Source: an uncultured Bacilli bacterium (GTDB lineage: Bacteria; Bacillota_I; Bacilli_A; RF39; UBA660). From it: DNA of 64,000 nt. The stretch is taken from NCBI GenBank assembly GCA_910587065.1, contig CAJUMA010000004.1, positions 91,810 to 155,809 of the forward strand, given 5' to 3'. The notes beneath the pieces are model-generated. The model had not been told where the DNA came from. It did not search any database and saw only the letters and a program-made list of their open reading frames with translations. Positions 55,403-64,000 of this stretch are shown in pieces. A program made the position numbers and the translations under genes. Every line of letters starts with the position of its first letter. The first letter of the stretch is position 1.

Positions 55403-57007
55403 ATGAATATGAAGAAATTCAAGATATTATCATTACTAATGATTATGGCAGTAATGATATTTGGTGGAATGATGAATGCGAATGCAGCAACATCTATTCC
55501 AGACTCAGTTGTAAGTGATGCACATAAGAACCCAACATTAGTTGGTGGACTTAGAGAAGTTGAATATATAAAGAACTTCCCAGTAATCGTTAAGACAGCT
55601 GATCATGGTAAATATTATATCTATTGTATGAATCTATCTGCTACATATGCAGCAAATATTAAATTCAGCAAGGCTGGCACAGTAGATCCTGGTTATATTT
55701 ACATTTTAAATCATAAACCAAATACTGGTGATAAAGATAAAGACTTCTATATCACACAAATGGCTGTTTGGTACTATGAAGACTATCTATCAGGTAAAGA
55801 TTTTAACCTAGTTAGAGAAGTTAAAGAATACATTGTTTCGAATGTAGACAAAGATCCAGTTGCTCAATATATCTATAACTTATATAGAGGGGCAAAAATT
55901 TATAAAGGAGAAGAAGCTGTACTTACTTTAAATAAGGCTAATATTTCATTTACTTTAGAAAATGGATATTATGTATCAAGCAAAATTGAAGTAATTAATG
56001 CTAATTTAACAGGAAAACTTAAATATTCTTTATCAAATGTTCCCGCTGGTTCATTAGTTGTAAAGGCTGGCGAAGATGGTGTTAAGGTAAAGATTCCTGC
56101 TGATAAAATACCTGAAGGACAACAATTAACATTCTCACTTAATGTTTCTGGCTCTTATACGAAATATACAGGTTATTATTATTATCATAGTAGTAAATAT
56201 CAAAAAGTATTATTCCAAGATCCATTAGAAACTAATGTGGAATTAAAAGACAGTGTTTCATTAAATATTAAAAACTATAAAGATGAATATGATATTAACA
56301 TTAGTAAAACTGATGTTACTCAATCTAAAGAAGTTCCTGGAGCTACATTAGTAGTTAAAGATAATACAGGAAAAGAAATAGCTTCTTGGGTATCAACCAC
56401 TGAACCAAGAAAAATCACATTAAAAAGTGGAGAATATACATTAACTGAGACATTAGCTCCACAAGGTTATAAATTATCTAAAACTACAATTCATTTCTAT
56501 GTAGATGAAATTGGTGGATTATTTATAAAAGATGAAAAAGGTAACTATGTAAGTGTTAATAAGGTAGTTATGATCAATGAACTTATTGATATGGTTAGTG
56601 TTGCTAAAAAGGACTCTAAAACTGGAGACTTAGTTAGTGGTGCTAAATTAGTTATTAGAGATGAAGCAGGTAATGTAGTAAATGAATTTGTTACTACTGA
56701 TACAGTATATCAATTATCACTAAAAGCTGGAAAATATACTTTATCTGAAGTAGAAGCTCCAGTAGGATATGTTCTAAGTAAAGAAATCGTTAAGTTTGAG
56801 TTACTTGAAGATGGAACGCTTAGAATAATGAATAATAATGGGGAATACGCTGATAGTGCTTATATAACATTCTATAATACAAAAGAATCTCAAGAATTAG
56901 TACATGTTCCTGCAACAGGAAAAAATGCTACACTTTTAATTATTGGTGGTATAGCACTATTAATTGGTGGAATTGCTTGTGCAAAGAGAACAATTAAAGA
57001 ATGCTAA
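55403..57007 (+). CDS. Thioester-domain and SpaA-fold surface adhesin, sortase substrate
   Basis: 534 residues. Signal peptide ending NANAATS; a TQXA thioester domain with Cys in YIYCMNLS and Gln in YITQMAVWYY; then two SpaA-like prealbumin domains, each with an E-x-APxGY element (TETLAPQGYKL, SEVEAPVGYVL) typical of isopeptide cross-linking; finally a VPATG sorting signal, membrane helix and basic tail. It resembles pilus-tip or wall adhesins of Gram-positives that bond covalently to host surfaces. The sortase gene overlaps its end. Confidence 0.88.
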   Translation: MNMKKFKILSLLMIMAVMIFGGMMNANAATSIPDSVVSDAHKNPTLVGGLREVEYIKNFPVIVKTADHGKYYIYCMNLSATYAANIKFSKAGTVDPGYIYILNHKPNTGDKDKDFYITQMAVWYYEDYLSGKDFNLVREVKEYIVSNVDKDPVAQYIYNLYRGAKIYKGEEAVLTLNKANISFTLENGYYVSSKIEVINANLTGKLKYSLSNVPAGSLVVKAGEDGVKVKIPADKIPEGQQLTFSLNVSGSYTKYTGYYYYHSSKYQKVLFQDPLETNVELKDSVSLNIKNYKDEYDINISKTDVTQSKEVPGATLVVKDNTGKEIASWVSTTEPRKITLKSGEYTLTETLAPQGYKLSKTTIHFYVDEIGGLFIKDEKGNYVSVNKVVMINELIDMVSVAKKDSKTGDLVSGAKLVIRDEAGNVVNEFVTTDTVYQLSLKAGKYTLSEVEAPVGYVLSKEIVKFELLEDGTLRIMNNNGEYADSAYITFYNTKESQELVHVPATGKNATLLIIGGIALLIGGIACAKRTIKEC

Positions 57008-57623
57008 GATACTCCTTAGTATTCTTTTTATTCTTATTGGTCTAATCTTAATATTTAGCAATTATTTTGCCGGAATTAAAAGTAATGTCTTTAATAAAAA
57101 GAATATAGCACTTTTAGAACAACAAGTATTAATAACAGAAGCACTTGATGAAGTGTCAGATGAAGATTTAAATAATACTGTAGTTGATTTAGATGATAGA
57201 TTAGGACCTGATAAGGTAGATGCATACATTGGTTACTTAACTGTACCTGATGTAGACATAAAAAGGGGATTTGTTGACATCACATCAAAATACAACAGTG
57301 TTTCATATAATGTAATGTTAATTGAAGGCTCTGATATGCCGGATAGAGAAAATGGTAATTTGATATTAGCTGCTCATAGAGGAAGTTCAAGTGTTTCTTT
57401 CTTTGATAAATTATATAAATTGAATGACAATGCCAAAGCTTATATTACTTTCCAAGGAAAAGTATATGAATATGAGCTTAAGAATCGTTATTTAGAACCA
57501 AAAGATGGGGAATTAATGATAAAACGTAATGGAGATGTTAATACGTTAACACTTATTACTTGTACAAGAAATGATAAAACTACACAAACAATATTCATAT
57601 TTGAACTTGTAAGTGTAGCATAG
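56979..57623 (+). CDS. Sortase paired with the VPATG adhesin
   Basis: About 214 residues. No ATG; GTG 56979 is eight bases after GGTGGA, TTG 56964 is possible. N-terminal membrane helix, catalytic His in LAAHRGSSS, Cys in TLITCTRN; the Arg is expected in the following strand (TRNDKTTQTIF). Fits class A/D-like housekeeping or locus sortase. Overlaps the adhesin gene by 29 bases, so they are coupled. Confidence 0.88.
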   Translation: MQREQLKNAKILLSILFILIGLILIFSNYFAGIKSNVFNKKNIALLEQQVLITEALDEVSDEDLNNTVVDLDDRLGPDKVDAYIGYLTVPDVDIKRGFVDITSKYNSVSYNVMLIEGSDMPDRENGNLILAAHRGSSSVSFFDKLYKLNDNAKAYITFQGKVYEYELKNRYLEPKDGELMIKRNGDVNTLTLITCTRNDKTTQTIFIFELVSVA

Positions 57624-57639
57624 AAGGGGAGTTTTATAT

Positions 57640-58326
57640 ATGCCAGAATTAAGTTTATTTGAGATTATAAAATACTCATTAAAATCATTATTAAGTTCTG
57701 AAGTATTTATACTCGTTTTATTAGAATTAGCAATTGTTTTAATTGCGATAATATTTAGAAGATTAATGAATAAGAAAGTTGTTAAGAATACTAGTATTAT
57801 AGCTAGTTTAATAGTCTTAGGATTTTATGTATCAAAATATATTAGTACAGTTTTAGTATTCTTAAATAATGTTTCGACTAGATTAATAGAAGTGATATAT
57901 TTTCCAACTACATTAGAATTTATGTTAGTAATGGTTATTTCCTTTGTTATAATGGGTTCAACATTATTAAGTACAAATACTAATAAATATTTGAAAATTA
58001 TAAATTCAGTATTGCCATTAACAATATCATTTCTATTCTTATGTATAATTGAGTATATAAATGTAAATAGTATTCCATTTGATGAATTTAGTGTATTTAC
58101 TAACCCAATATTAATGAGTTTATATGAACTTTCTATGGGATTATTCATGTCTTGGATAATTGCATTAATTGTGGTTAAAGTAGATAAATTTATTATTAAT
58201 TCTATAACTGTAGCGAATTTAAGTGATAAAACATCTTTAAATTTGGTTACTGTTACATTACCTTCTGAAAAACAAGATGATGAAGATATAGAATTACCTA
58301 AATTAAAGAATGGGGTAATTAAATAA
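57640..58326 (+). CDS. Multi-pass membrane protein of the sortase operon
   Basis: 228 residues, six or so membrane helices, acidic cytoplasmic tail EKQDDEDIELPKL. RBS GAAGGGGAG. No family recognised; location after the sortase suggests a role in adhesin export or anchoring (inference). Confidence 0.6.
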   Translation: MPELSLFEIIKYSLKSLLSSEVFILVLLELAIVLIAIIFRRLMNKKVVKNTSIIASLIVLGFYVSKYISTVLVFLNNVSTRLIEVIYFPTTLEFMLVMVISFVIMGSTLLSTNTNKYLKIINSVLPLTISFLFLCIIEYINVNSIPFDEFSVFTNPILMSLYELSMGLFMSWIIALIVVKVDKFIINSITVANLSDKTSLNLVTVTLPSEKQDDEDIELPKLKNGVIK

Positions 58327-58353
58327 GACTTACCTTTAAGGTAAGCCTTTTAT
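58327..58353 (+). terminator. Rho-independent terminator
   Basis: Stem CTTACCT/AGGTAAG with T-rich tail CCTTTTATTTT. Confidence 0.8.
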
Positions 58354-58366
58354 TTTAGGGGATATT

Positions 58367-59335
58367 ATGGAAAGAAGAGAAATTTTAGAAAGTAAAATAG
58401 CTTTTTTAACAGAACTTTATCAATATCGTGAATATGAAACGTATTTATTAAATAACGCGAAATGTGCTCAAGAACTTTTGGAATTATTTCATAAAAATGG
58501 TTTATTTCATGATTTATCTTTAGGAAATGTTCCTACGATGGTTAATAATAAAGATGCTTTTCTATTTGGTAGTTACAATAGAAGTGGACTTGATTATATC
58601 TTCTTTAAAAACTATGATGATGGTAGCATATATCTTTCCAACTTTTTTGGAGGAACAATTTTAAGAGGTTTAGTTACAACGATTGTTGAAGTAGAAGAAT
58701 CTTTAGCTGCCCTTGTTGAAGGTTTAGTGAAATTTAATGATAAACTTGGTATAGCATATAAAAAACATCGAATTAAAGCAGTAATGTGTATGCTTGAAGG
58801 AAAAGACTATTTTGATTTTGATGAATCTTCTAGAGAAAGTAAAAATGAAGTTTATAATTTATTTCGGACTTTTATAACAAAGTTAGATGAATACTATGAT
58901 GAAAATCCTTTTGATAATTATCCTAAAATAGTTGCTAAAAGATTTAAAGGAAAAAAGGATGAAATAAAAGAAGAGACTATCCAAACATTCTTTGAAGTAG
59001 ATGTTGATTTCTTAAAAAGAATAAATAAAGAAAGAGATATTGAACTTGTTAAAGATGTTTACCGAAAAGAATTAGAAAAACTTGGATTTGATGATAGTTT
59101 TCTTGATTTAGAGTGTACTGATAGATATTTTGTCTATTCTCAAACTGAAATATTTGATCCAAAAGAATATTTGAAGATGGGGATTGCCGAACTTTCACGA
59201 GAAATTTTAAACATAGATATAGAGTTAACAAGTGAAGCTTTAGCTAGTTTAAATATTTTAGAACCTATAAAAAAGATATTTAGAAGTATTGGTGTTGAAG
59301 TTCCAACAAGAGAAGATAGTAAAATGAAAAAATGA
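58367..59335 (+). CDS. Hypothetical protein
   Basis: 322 residues, soluble, acidic, helical; RBS GGGGAT. Contains NKDAFLFGSYNRSGLDYIFF and a middle low-similarity region, no signal peptide. Not recognised. Ends in a terminator shared with the convergent sortase. Confidence 0.6.
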   Translation: MERREILESKIAFLTELYQYREYETYLLNNAKCAQELLELFHKNGLFHDLSLGNVPTMVNNKDAFLFGSYNRSGLDYIFFKNYDDGSIYLSNFFGGTILRGLVTTIVEVEESLAALVEGLVKFNDKLGIAYKKHRIKAVMCMLEGKDYFDFDESSRESKNEVYNLFRTFITKLDEYYDENPFDNYPKIVAKRFKGKKDEIKEETIQTFFEVDVDFLKRINKERDIELVKDVYRKELEKLGFDDSFLDLECTDRYFVYSQTEIFDPKEYLKMGIAELSREILNIDIELTSEALASLNILEPIKKIFRSIGVEVPTREDSKMKK

Positions 59336-59354
59336 CTTTAAAAGTCATTTTTAG
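59329..59354. terminator. Bidirectional terminator
   Basis: Stem AAAATGACTT/AAGTCATTTT spanning the TGA stop of the 58367 gene. Confidence 0.8.
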
Positions 59355-61006
59355 TTTGTGTCTTCGATTAATACAGCATGGACAACATGTCTTGTTGAAT
59401 GGGAAAAACAAGTTGAAAGGGTAAGTATTTTAGAGTTTGGATTTAGTTCTACATGGAAGTCGTTTTTACTACGACTTTTTAGCATATTAAGGAAATTCAT
59501 GTATTCTTCATCACTTTCAAACTCGGTTTTTAGATAATCTTCTGTTTCATTGATTTGATATAAAGAAAATATTTGCCATTTCATGTTTTTACTTGGAGTA
59601 TTAAAAGTAATTATTTGATTAGTAGCATTATTGTACCATGATTTATTCATCATATTCTTTATTGTACCAAACATAATTCCTTGTTTGATATTGTGTCCAT
59701 ATATAATTGTATTTTTATCTAGATTTTCTGGGTTATTACGATAATCCATGAATATCCAACCCATGCTATTTTTCTTTTTAAAGTAATCACGATTTAAATA
59801 ATAAGAATTAGAGTCACTTTTAACAACAGGATAATTAATTTTTGTGTTGTTGACTTGAATCCAGCCAACTGTATCACTGTTTTTTTGTAAAAGAGTTTCA
59901 AATACTTGATCAAAATTGGTGTAGTAAGAGGAAACATAATTGCTTTTCTTTTTAGTCGTCGTTTGAGTTTCATCTAATACATCAATATAGTCAACATCGG
60001 TTTCATTATTGTCTTCATTAAGGTATTCTTCGGCATCTTTTAAAATACTCTCCAAATCTAATATTTGGGCATCAATGTTATTTTTATCGCGGTATTGTTG
60101 ATAATAATTTATTCCAACAACGGCGGCGGAAAAAAGAATGATAAATAAGATTAATGTAGTAAATATCTTAAAATTGATTTCTTTGAAAAAGTTTTTGCTT
60201 TTATATTCTTTAGAATAATTTAATTTAAAATTAATATTGTTTTCTTCAAAGTATTTATGAAAACTCTTTTTTAAATAAGAAACTGAATTATATATTGTAT
60301 TTAAATCATTATTTTTTTCATTAGTTTCAATGGTTATATTTGTTTTTTTATTTTCAATTATTTCATTAATAATAGTTGTCATTATTTCGTTAGAATAATT
60401 AACTACTTTAATGGTTTTTAGTTTGGCATTGATACGCATGAAGCTTTTAAATTCATCTAAATCACCAGGGTTAAAATTAAAACTTATGACTAAATATTTT
60501 TTATAATAAATATCTGTAAAACTACTTAAAGAATTTACAATCATAAATTCGGATTTTGCTTTTATTTTATTCCTTGTTTTAATTTTTATATTCTTATTCA
60601 TATCTAATCTTTCGATTAGGTAGTGGGACATATCAAAACATTCAATATAGTTTGCATATTTATTATCTAAAAGTTTTAAAAACAAGTCGTAAGGCAACTT
60701 TTTATCAGGTTTAAAAATTATTTTTTTTATGTGATTCCAAGATGCAGTAAGATCAAGAGCGATGCTTGCAATATTAAGATTATTAATTTGAACTGTATCA
60801 ATATTATTTTTTATTATAGCAAGATTAAGAAAGTTGGAAACTAATTCAAAATTTTCTTTTATATAGGCATTAGAGAACCTTAAATCTTTTAAATCAATTA
60901 TATTTGTGTTATTAAGACTTTTATAATCAACATCTTTTTTCATTTCGGATATACTAATAGTAGATGCTGATAATTTGAATACAATATTAAAGTCCACTTT
61001 AACCAA
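59351..61006 (-). CDS. Class B sortase with a large N-terminal cytoplasmic domain
   Basis: 551 residues; start is TTG 61006 or GTG 60997, no ATG fits. Residues 1-285 form a soluble Leu/Ile/Asn-rich domain without a signal peptide, followed by a single membrane helix (about 287-308), an acidic linker and a sortase domain with NYPVVKSDSNSYYL, His in IIYGHNIKQGIMFG, Cys in LTLSTCFSHS and Arg in TRHVVHAVL. Sortases normally begin with the membrane helix, so the N-terminal part is an addition. Confidence 0.85.
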   Translation of the reverse strand: MVKVDFNIVFKLSASTISISEMKKDVDYKSLNNTNIIDLKDLRFSNAYIKENFELVSNFLNLAIIKNNIDTVQINNLNIASIALDLTASWNHIKKIIFKPDKKLPYDLFLKLLDNKYANYIECFDMSHYLIERLDMNKNIKIKTRNKIKAKSEFMIVNSLSSFTDIYYKKYLVISFNFNPGDLDEFKSFMRINAKLKTIKVVNYSNEIMTTIINEIIENKKTNITIETNEKNNDLNTIYNSVSYLKKSFHKYFEENNINFKLNYSKEYKSKNFFKEINFKIFTTLILFIILFSAAVVGINYYQQYRDKNNIDAQILDLESILKDAEEYLNEDNNETDVDYIDVLDETQTTTKKKSNYVSSYYTNFDQVFETLLQKNSDTVGWIQVNNTKINYPVVKSDSNSYYLNRDYFKKKNSMGWIFMDYRNNPENLDKNTIIYGHNIKQGIMFGTIKNMMNKSWYNNATNQIITFNTPSKNMKWQIFSLYQINETEDYLKTEFESDEEYMNFLNMLKSRSKNDFHVELNPNSKILTLSTCFSHSTRHVVHAVLIEDTN

Positions 61007-61056
61007 CGCCTCTCTATTAATAATAGTAACATATTTTGAAATTCTTTTCTATTAAA

Positions 61057-61086
61057 TTTGACATAAATTGAAGTAAGTGATATTAT
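61057..61086 (+). promoter_or_regulatory. Sigma-A-type promoter of the thrS operon
   Basis: TTGACA (61057-61062), 18-base spacer, TATTAT (61081-61086). Confidence 0.72.
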
Positions 61087-61093
61087 AAAGTTG

Positions 61094-61293
61094 TAAATCA
61101 TTGATGAAGGACAAGATTATTAATTTAATTAATTAAAGAGAGTTTATGTTTGGTGGAAATAAACATTAAGGATTAATAGTTACTACCTTTTAAGAGAATT
61201 AATAAATTCCGGTTTATTGCCGTTATAAAATTTTAGAGTTAAAGTAAGAATGGTACCGTGCTAAAGCACTTCTTGGTGTCATTCTTTTTTTGT
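61094..61293 (+). promoter_or_regulatory. T-box leader of the thrS operon
   Basis: T-box AGAATGGTACCGTG at 61247-61260, terminator AGAATG (61247-61252)/CATTCT (61280-61285) with seven T. Thr codon ACT at 61184-61186 followed by ACC is the probable specifier. It precedes two small genes before thrS, so uncharged tRNA-Thr would control all three. Confidence 0.9.
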
Positions 61294-61308
61294 CTTTTGG
61301 GGGGTATT

Positions 61309-61662
61309 ATGGATAAAAAGTATTTTAATTATTCTATATCAATGTTAGATTTTTTGACTAATTATGTGGGAATTGATGCGTTTATTGATGAAGAAGCTTT
61401 AGTAAATTTAAGTAAAGCAACGCATAAAGATATAAAAGAATTAGGGATTGAATATATTAAAGCGATTCCTTTTGAAGCTGTTACTCAAGAGGATATATTA
61501 TTAGGTAATATATTGCTTGTTTATGATGGAAAAAGTACAAAGAGAAATAAACGTATTGCGCCATATATAAGACCAGAGATACTAATGCTGGAAAAAGAAG
61601 AGAATTTAAAAAGAGGTGATGATTATGCAAGAAGAATTATATCTAAGAAAAATAAAGAATAA
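61309..61662 (+). CDS. Hypothetical protein, first gene of the thrS operon
   Basis: 117 residues from ATG 61309 (RBS GGGGGG); the longer frame starts within the T-box terminator. Helical, soluble, with LDFLTNYVGIDAFIDEEALVNL and a basic end RRIISKKNKE. No family recognised. Overlaps the next gene. Confidence 0.65.
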   Translation: MDKKYFNYSISMLDFLTNYVGIDAFIDEEALVNLSKATHKDIKELGIEYIKAIPFEAVTQEDILLGNILLVYDGKSTKRNKRIAPYIRPEILMLEKEENLKRGDDYARRIISKKNKE

Positions 61663-62167
61663 ATACGAAGTCTTTGTTAAAGATTTAAGTGATAAAAGTG
61701 TACCTTATAACTTAGAATATCCATTTAAAGAGGTAGCAGTTGTTATAATTTATGAAGATGGTACGATAGATGCTTTAAGAGTTACAGAAAAGTGTGAACT
61801 TCATGTAGAATACTACCAGGAACTTATGAAAATGAGTGAGAGGTTTGCTAACGAGATAAGAAAAAGAAGTAAAATATTTAATTTAAAGAAAGAAACTATT
61901 ACACATCCACTAGATAATAATTTAGCTTCTGATGGTATAGCTGTATTTCATAACTTAGATATAAAATATATTAATGAATATGGAATGTGTGCTGGTGAAT
62001 TTGCTGAGTTCTTTTCCTATTTGCCAGAGGCAAATTCTCGGACAGAAAAGTTAAATGATGTTTTAGATGTAATTAATAAAAATTATGATGTGTCTAAAAT
62101 TGTAGAAAATGTTTATGATCCAAGTTTGGGAAGATGTAAAAGAAAAGAAAAAGAAAATATAAGATAG
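61625..62167 (+). CDS. Hypothetical protein, second gene of the thrS operon
   Basis: 180 residues from ATG 61625 (RBS GAGGTGAT inside the previous gene). Soluble alpha/beta; EVAVVIIYEDGTIDALRVTEK then helical MKMSERFANEIRKRSK. Ends ten bases before thrS. Not recognised; regulated by Thr-tRNA charging through the leader. Confidence 0.65.
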   Translation: MQEELYLRKIKNKYEVFVKDLSDKSVPYNLEYPFKEVAVVIIYEDGTIDALRVTEKCELHVEYYQELMKMSERFANEIRKRSKIFNLKKETITHPLDNNLASDGIAVFHNLDIKYINEYGMCAGEFAEFFSYLPEANSRTEKLNDVLDVINKNYDVSKIVENVYDPSLGRCKRKEKENIR

Positions 62168-62177
62168 GAGAATTAAG

Positions 62178-63944
62178 ATGATAAATTTTAAAGAAGATGA
62201 AAAATTAAATAAATTAAATCATAGTTGTGCTCACCTTATGGCACAAGCTATCACTCACCTTTATCCAGAGGCTAAATTTTGGGTAGGTCCAGTTGTCGAA
62301 AGTGGATTTTACTATGATGTTGACTTAGGGGATAAAGTTATTAATGAAGAAGATATTGAAGCAATAAGTAAAGAGATGAAGAAGCTTGCTAAAGATGGCA
62401 AAAGAATTGTGCGAAATGAAATAAGTAAAAGTGAAGCTTTAGAACAATTTAAAAATGATCCATACAAGATTGATTTAATTGAAAGAATGGATGAAGAGGA
62501 AACAGTCATAAGTACTTATACGCAAGGAGATTTTACGGATCTTTGTCGTGGCCCACATGTTGAAACAGTAAAAGAATGTAAGAATTTTAAGCTTATAAAA
62601 TTTAGTGGAGCATACTGGAAAGGGGACGTTAATAATAAAGTCTTACAACGTATCTATGGTGTATGCTTTGAAACAGAAGAAGAATTAGACGCTTATTTAC
62701 AAGAACTTGAAGATGCTAAGTTAAGAGATCATAGAAAATTGGGTAAAGATTTAGGAATATTTATGACTAATGATTTAGTAGGAAAAGGTTTACCAATGTA
62801 TTTACCTAATGGTTATATTATTTGGGATGAGTTTGAAAAGTATATTAAAGAAAAAGAAAGAAAGTTAGGATATAAACATGTTTTAACGCCACCTTTAGGA
62901 AATGTAGAACTTTATAAAACTTCAGGACATTGGGATCATTATAAGGATGCAATGTTCCCTAAAATGGAAGTGGAAGGGGAAGAGTTTGTCTTACGTCCAA
63001 TGAATTGTCCACATCATATGATGATTTATGCAAACGATATTCACTCTTATCGTGATTTGCCATTACGTATTGGTGAAATAGCAAGAGATTGTCGTTTTGA
63101 ATCAAGTGGTTCACTTAAAGGTATTGAGAGAGCTAGAAGTTTTTGTCAAAATGATGCTCATCTTTTTGTAACTCCAGAACAAATCGAAAGTGAATTTAAA
63201 ATGGTAGTAGACTTAATATTAGAAGTTTATAAAGAATTAGATATTAAGGATTATCATTTTGAGCTTTCTTTAAGAGATAAAGAAGATAAAGTTAAATATT
63301 ATCCAGATGATGAGATGTGGGATAATGCTGAAAACAAATTAAGAGAAGTTTTAAATGATATAGGTATTCCTTATGTTGAAAAAATTGGTGAAGCAGCATT
63401 TTATGGACCAAAGTTAGATGTTCAAGTTAAGCCAGCGGTTGGAAATGAGTACTCTTTATCTACTTGTCAATTAGACTTTTGCTTACCTCGCCGCTTTGAT
63501 TTAACTTATGTTGATAGGGATGGTTCAAGGAAAACTCCAGTTGTAATACACCGTGCAATACTTGGAAGTATCGATAGATTTATTGCTTATTACTTAGAAG
63601 AAAAAAGAGGTATTTTACCACTTTGGGTAAGTCCGGTACAAGTATCAATTTTACCTGTTAATAATGAGTATCATTTAGAATATGCTAAACGTGTAGAAGA
63701 GATTTTAAGAAAAAATGATATACGTGTAGAATTAGATAGTAGAGAAGAGAAGTTAGGATATCGAATGAGAGAATCCCAAATGAAAAAAGTGCCAATTTCC
63801 CTTGTCTTAGGTAATAGCGAAAGAGATGAAGAAACAGTAACAATGAGGTTCTTTGGTAGTGAAGATAAAAAGACAATGAAGTTAGATGAGTTTGTTTCGT
63901 ATATTAAAGGAAAAAGAGATAATAGAGAATATAATTTAGATTAA
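62178..63944 (+). CDS. thrS: Threonyl-tRNA synthetase without TGS domain
   Basis: 588 residues, against about 640 in most bacteria. It starts directly with the editing domain (HSCAHLMAQAI, FTDLCRGPHVE), then the class II core: CRFESSGSLKGIERARSF, PMNCPHHMMIY, VIHRAILGSIDRF, and an anticodon-binding domain (WVSPVQVSILPVNNEY). The N-terminal TGS domain of about 60 residues is absent; RBS AGGAG and the preceding stop leave no room for it. Confidence 0.95.
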   Translation: MINFKEDEKLNKLNHSCAHLMAQAITHLYPEAKFWVGPVVESGFYYDVDLGDKVINEEDIEAISKEMKKLAKDGKRIVRNEISKSEALEQFKNDPYKIDLIERMDEEETVISTYTQGDFTDLCRGPHVETVKECKNFKLIKFSGAYWKGDVNNKVLQRIYGVCFETEEELDAYLQELEDAKLRDHRKLGKDLGIFMTNDLVGKGLPMYLPNGYIIWDEFEKYIKEKERKLGYKHVLTPPLGNVELYKTSGHWDHYKDAMFPKMEVEGEEFVLRPMNCPHHMMIYANDIHSYRDLPLRIGEIARDCRFESSGSLKGIERARSFCQNDAHLFVTPEQIESEFKMVVDLILEVYKELDIKDYHFELSLRDKEDKVKYYPDDEMWDNAENKLREVLNDIGIPYVEKIGEAAFYGPKLDVQVKPAVGNEYSLSTCQLDFCLPRRFDLTYVDRDGSRKTPVVIHRAILGSIDRFIAYYLEEKRGILPLWVSPVQVSILPVNNEYHLEYAKRVEEILRKNDIRVELDSREEKLGYRMRESQMKKVPISLVLGNSERDEETVTMRFFGSEDKKTMKLDEFVSYIKGKRDNREYNLD

Positions 63945-63974
63945 AGGTATAACGAAAAAGTTATATCTTTTTTG
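63945..63974 (+). terminator. Rho-independent terminator of thrS
   Basis: Stem AGGTATAAC/GTTATATCT with A-rich loop and six T. A TTGACA immediately after (63975-63980) may start the next promoter. Confidence 0.82.
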
Positions 63975-64000
63975 TTGACATAAAAAGTGTATAACTTTGA

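Noticed and set aside
1..64000. Recoding of TGA as tryptophan, as in mycoplasmas
   Set aside because: Conserved genes (ftsZ, thrS, serS, ftsK) have no in-frame TGA, use TGG for Trp, and several genes end in TGA. The TGA in the Rpn gene is better explained as decay.
1..64000. CRISPR array, prophage or integron
   Set aside because: No regularly spaced repeats, phage structural genes or integrase were seen on either strand.

Overview
The window is a very AT-rich chromosome segment of a low-GC Bacillota. TGA still works as a stop, for example at 9330-9332 and 59333-59335. The gene set looks like an uncultured gut Bacilli of the RF39/RFN20 type: T-box leaders on three tRNA-synthetase units, FtsA/FtsZ, FtsK, MurT-GatD, SUF, sortases, and a few spore-associated genes (Cse60-like, CotY/CotZ-like, and two candidate mother-cell promoters). 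The taxonomic placement is inference; no rRNA gene is present.

Layout. 1-468: 3' end of a DnaI-type helicase loader. 559-4637: a same-strand island of pseudopilin-like proteins, a CpaE/TadZ-like protein, a VirB2-like membrane protein and a cadherin-like surface protein. 4.7-8.6 kb: Cse60-like, ATP-grasp, flippase, coiled-coil protein, trmB. 8.7-11.2 kb: envelope operon ending in YtxH. 11.3-16.0 kb: membrane-anchored XRE regulator, tandem operator-like repeats, a small secreted protein and an ABC transporter. 16-18.7 kb: zinc-ribbon protein, then T-box and tyrS. 18.9-23.1 kb: small hypotheticals, EIIB-like, RDD, YidD, CotZ-like, LemA. 23.2-25.5 kb: candidate ncRNA and a gatD-murT pair on the minus strand. 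25.6-28.7 kb: kinase-like protein, ftsA, ftsZ. 28.8-41.2 kb: two secreted proteins with lectin-like C-termini flank a compact SUF operon, a methyltransferase, T-box-serS and a split metallopeptidase-like gene. 41.3-42.8 kb: decayed genes. 42.9-51.6 kb: ftsK, a giant sigma-factor-like gene and a PlsC-like gene. 51.6-55.3 kb: hybrid histidine kinase, two tRNAs, HAD phosphatase. 55.4-61 kb: thioester/SpaA adhesin with sortase and membrane partner, and a class B sortase with a large N-terminal domain. 61-64 kb: T-box operon ending in thrS.

Four points stand out. First, a ~1400-residue protein carries a complete sigma-70 core followed by about 1150 residues of repeated region-4-like helical units; an in-frame TAA separates it from its region 1.2. 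Second, a MurT-GatD pair has lost both the glutaminase Cys and His. Third, the SUF operon has one half-length SufB/D-type scaffold. Fourth, an XRE-secreted protein-ABC cassette has a 31-bp-spaced operator pair and two strong hairpins. Between 37.6 and 46 kb three reading frames are cut by single in-frame stops, and a fourth gene is more heavily decayed.
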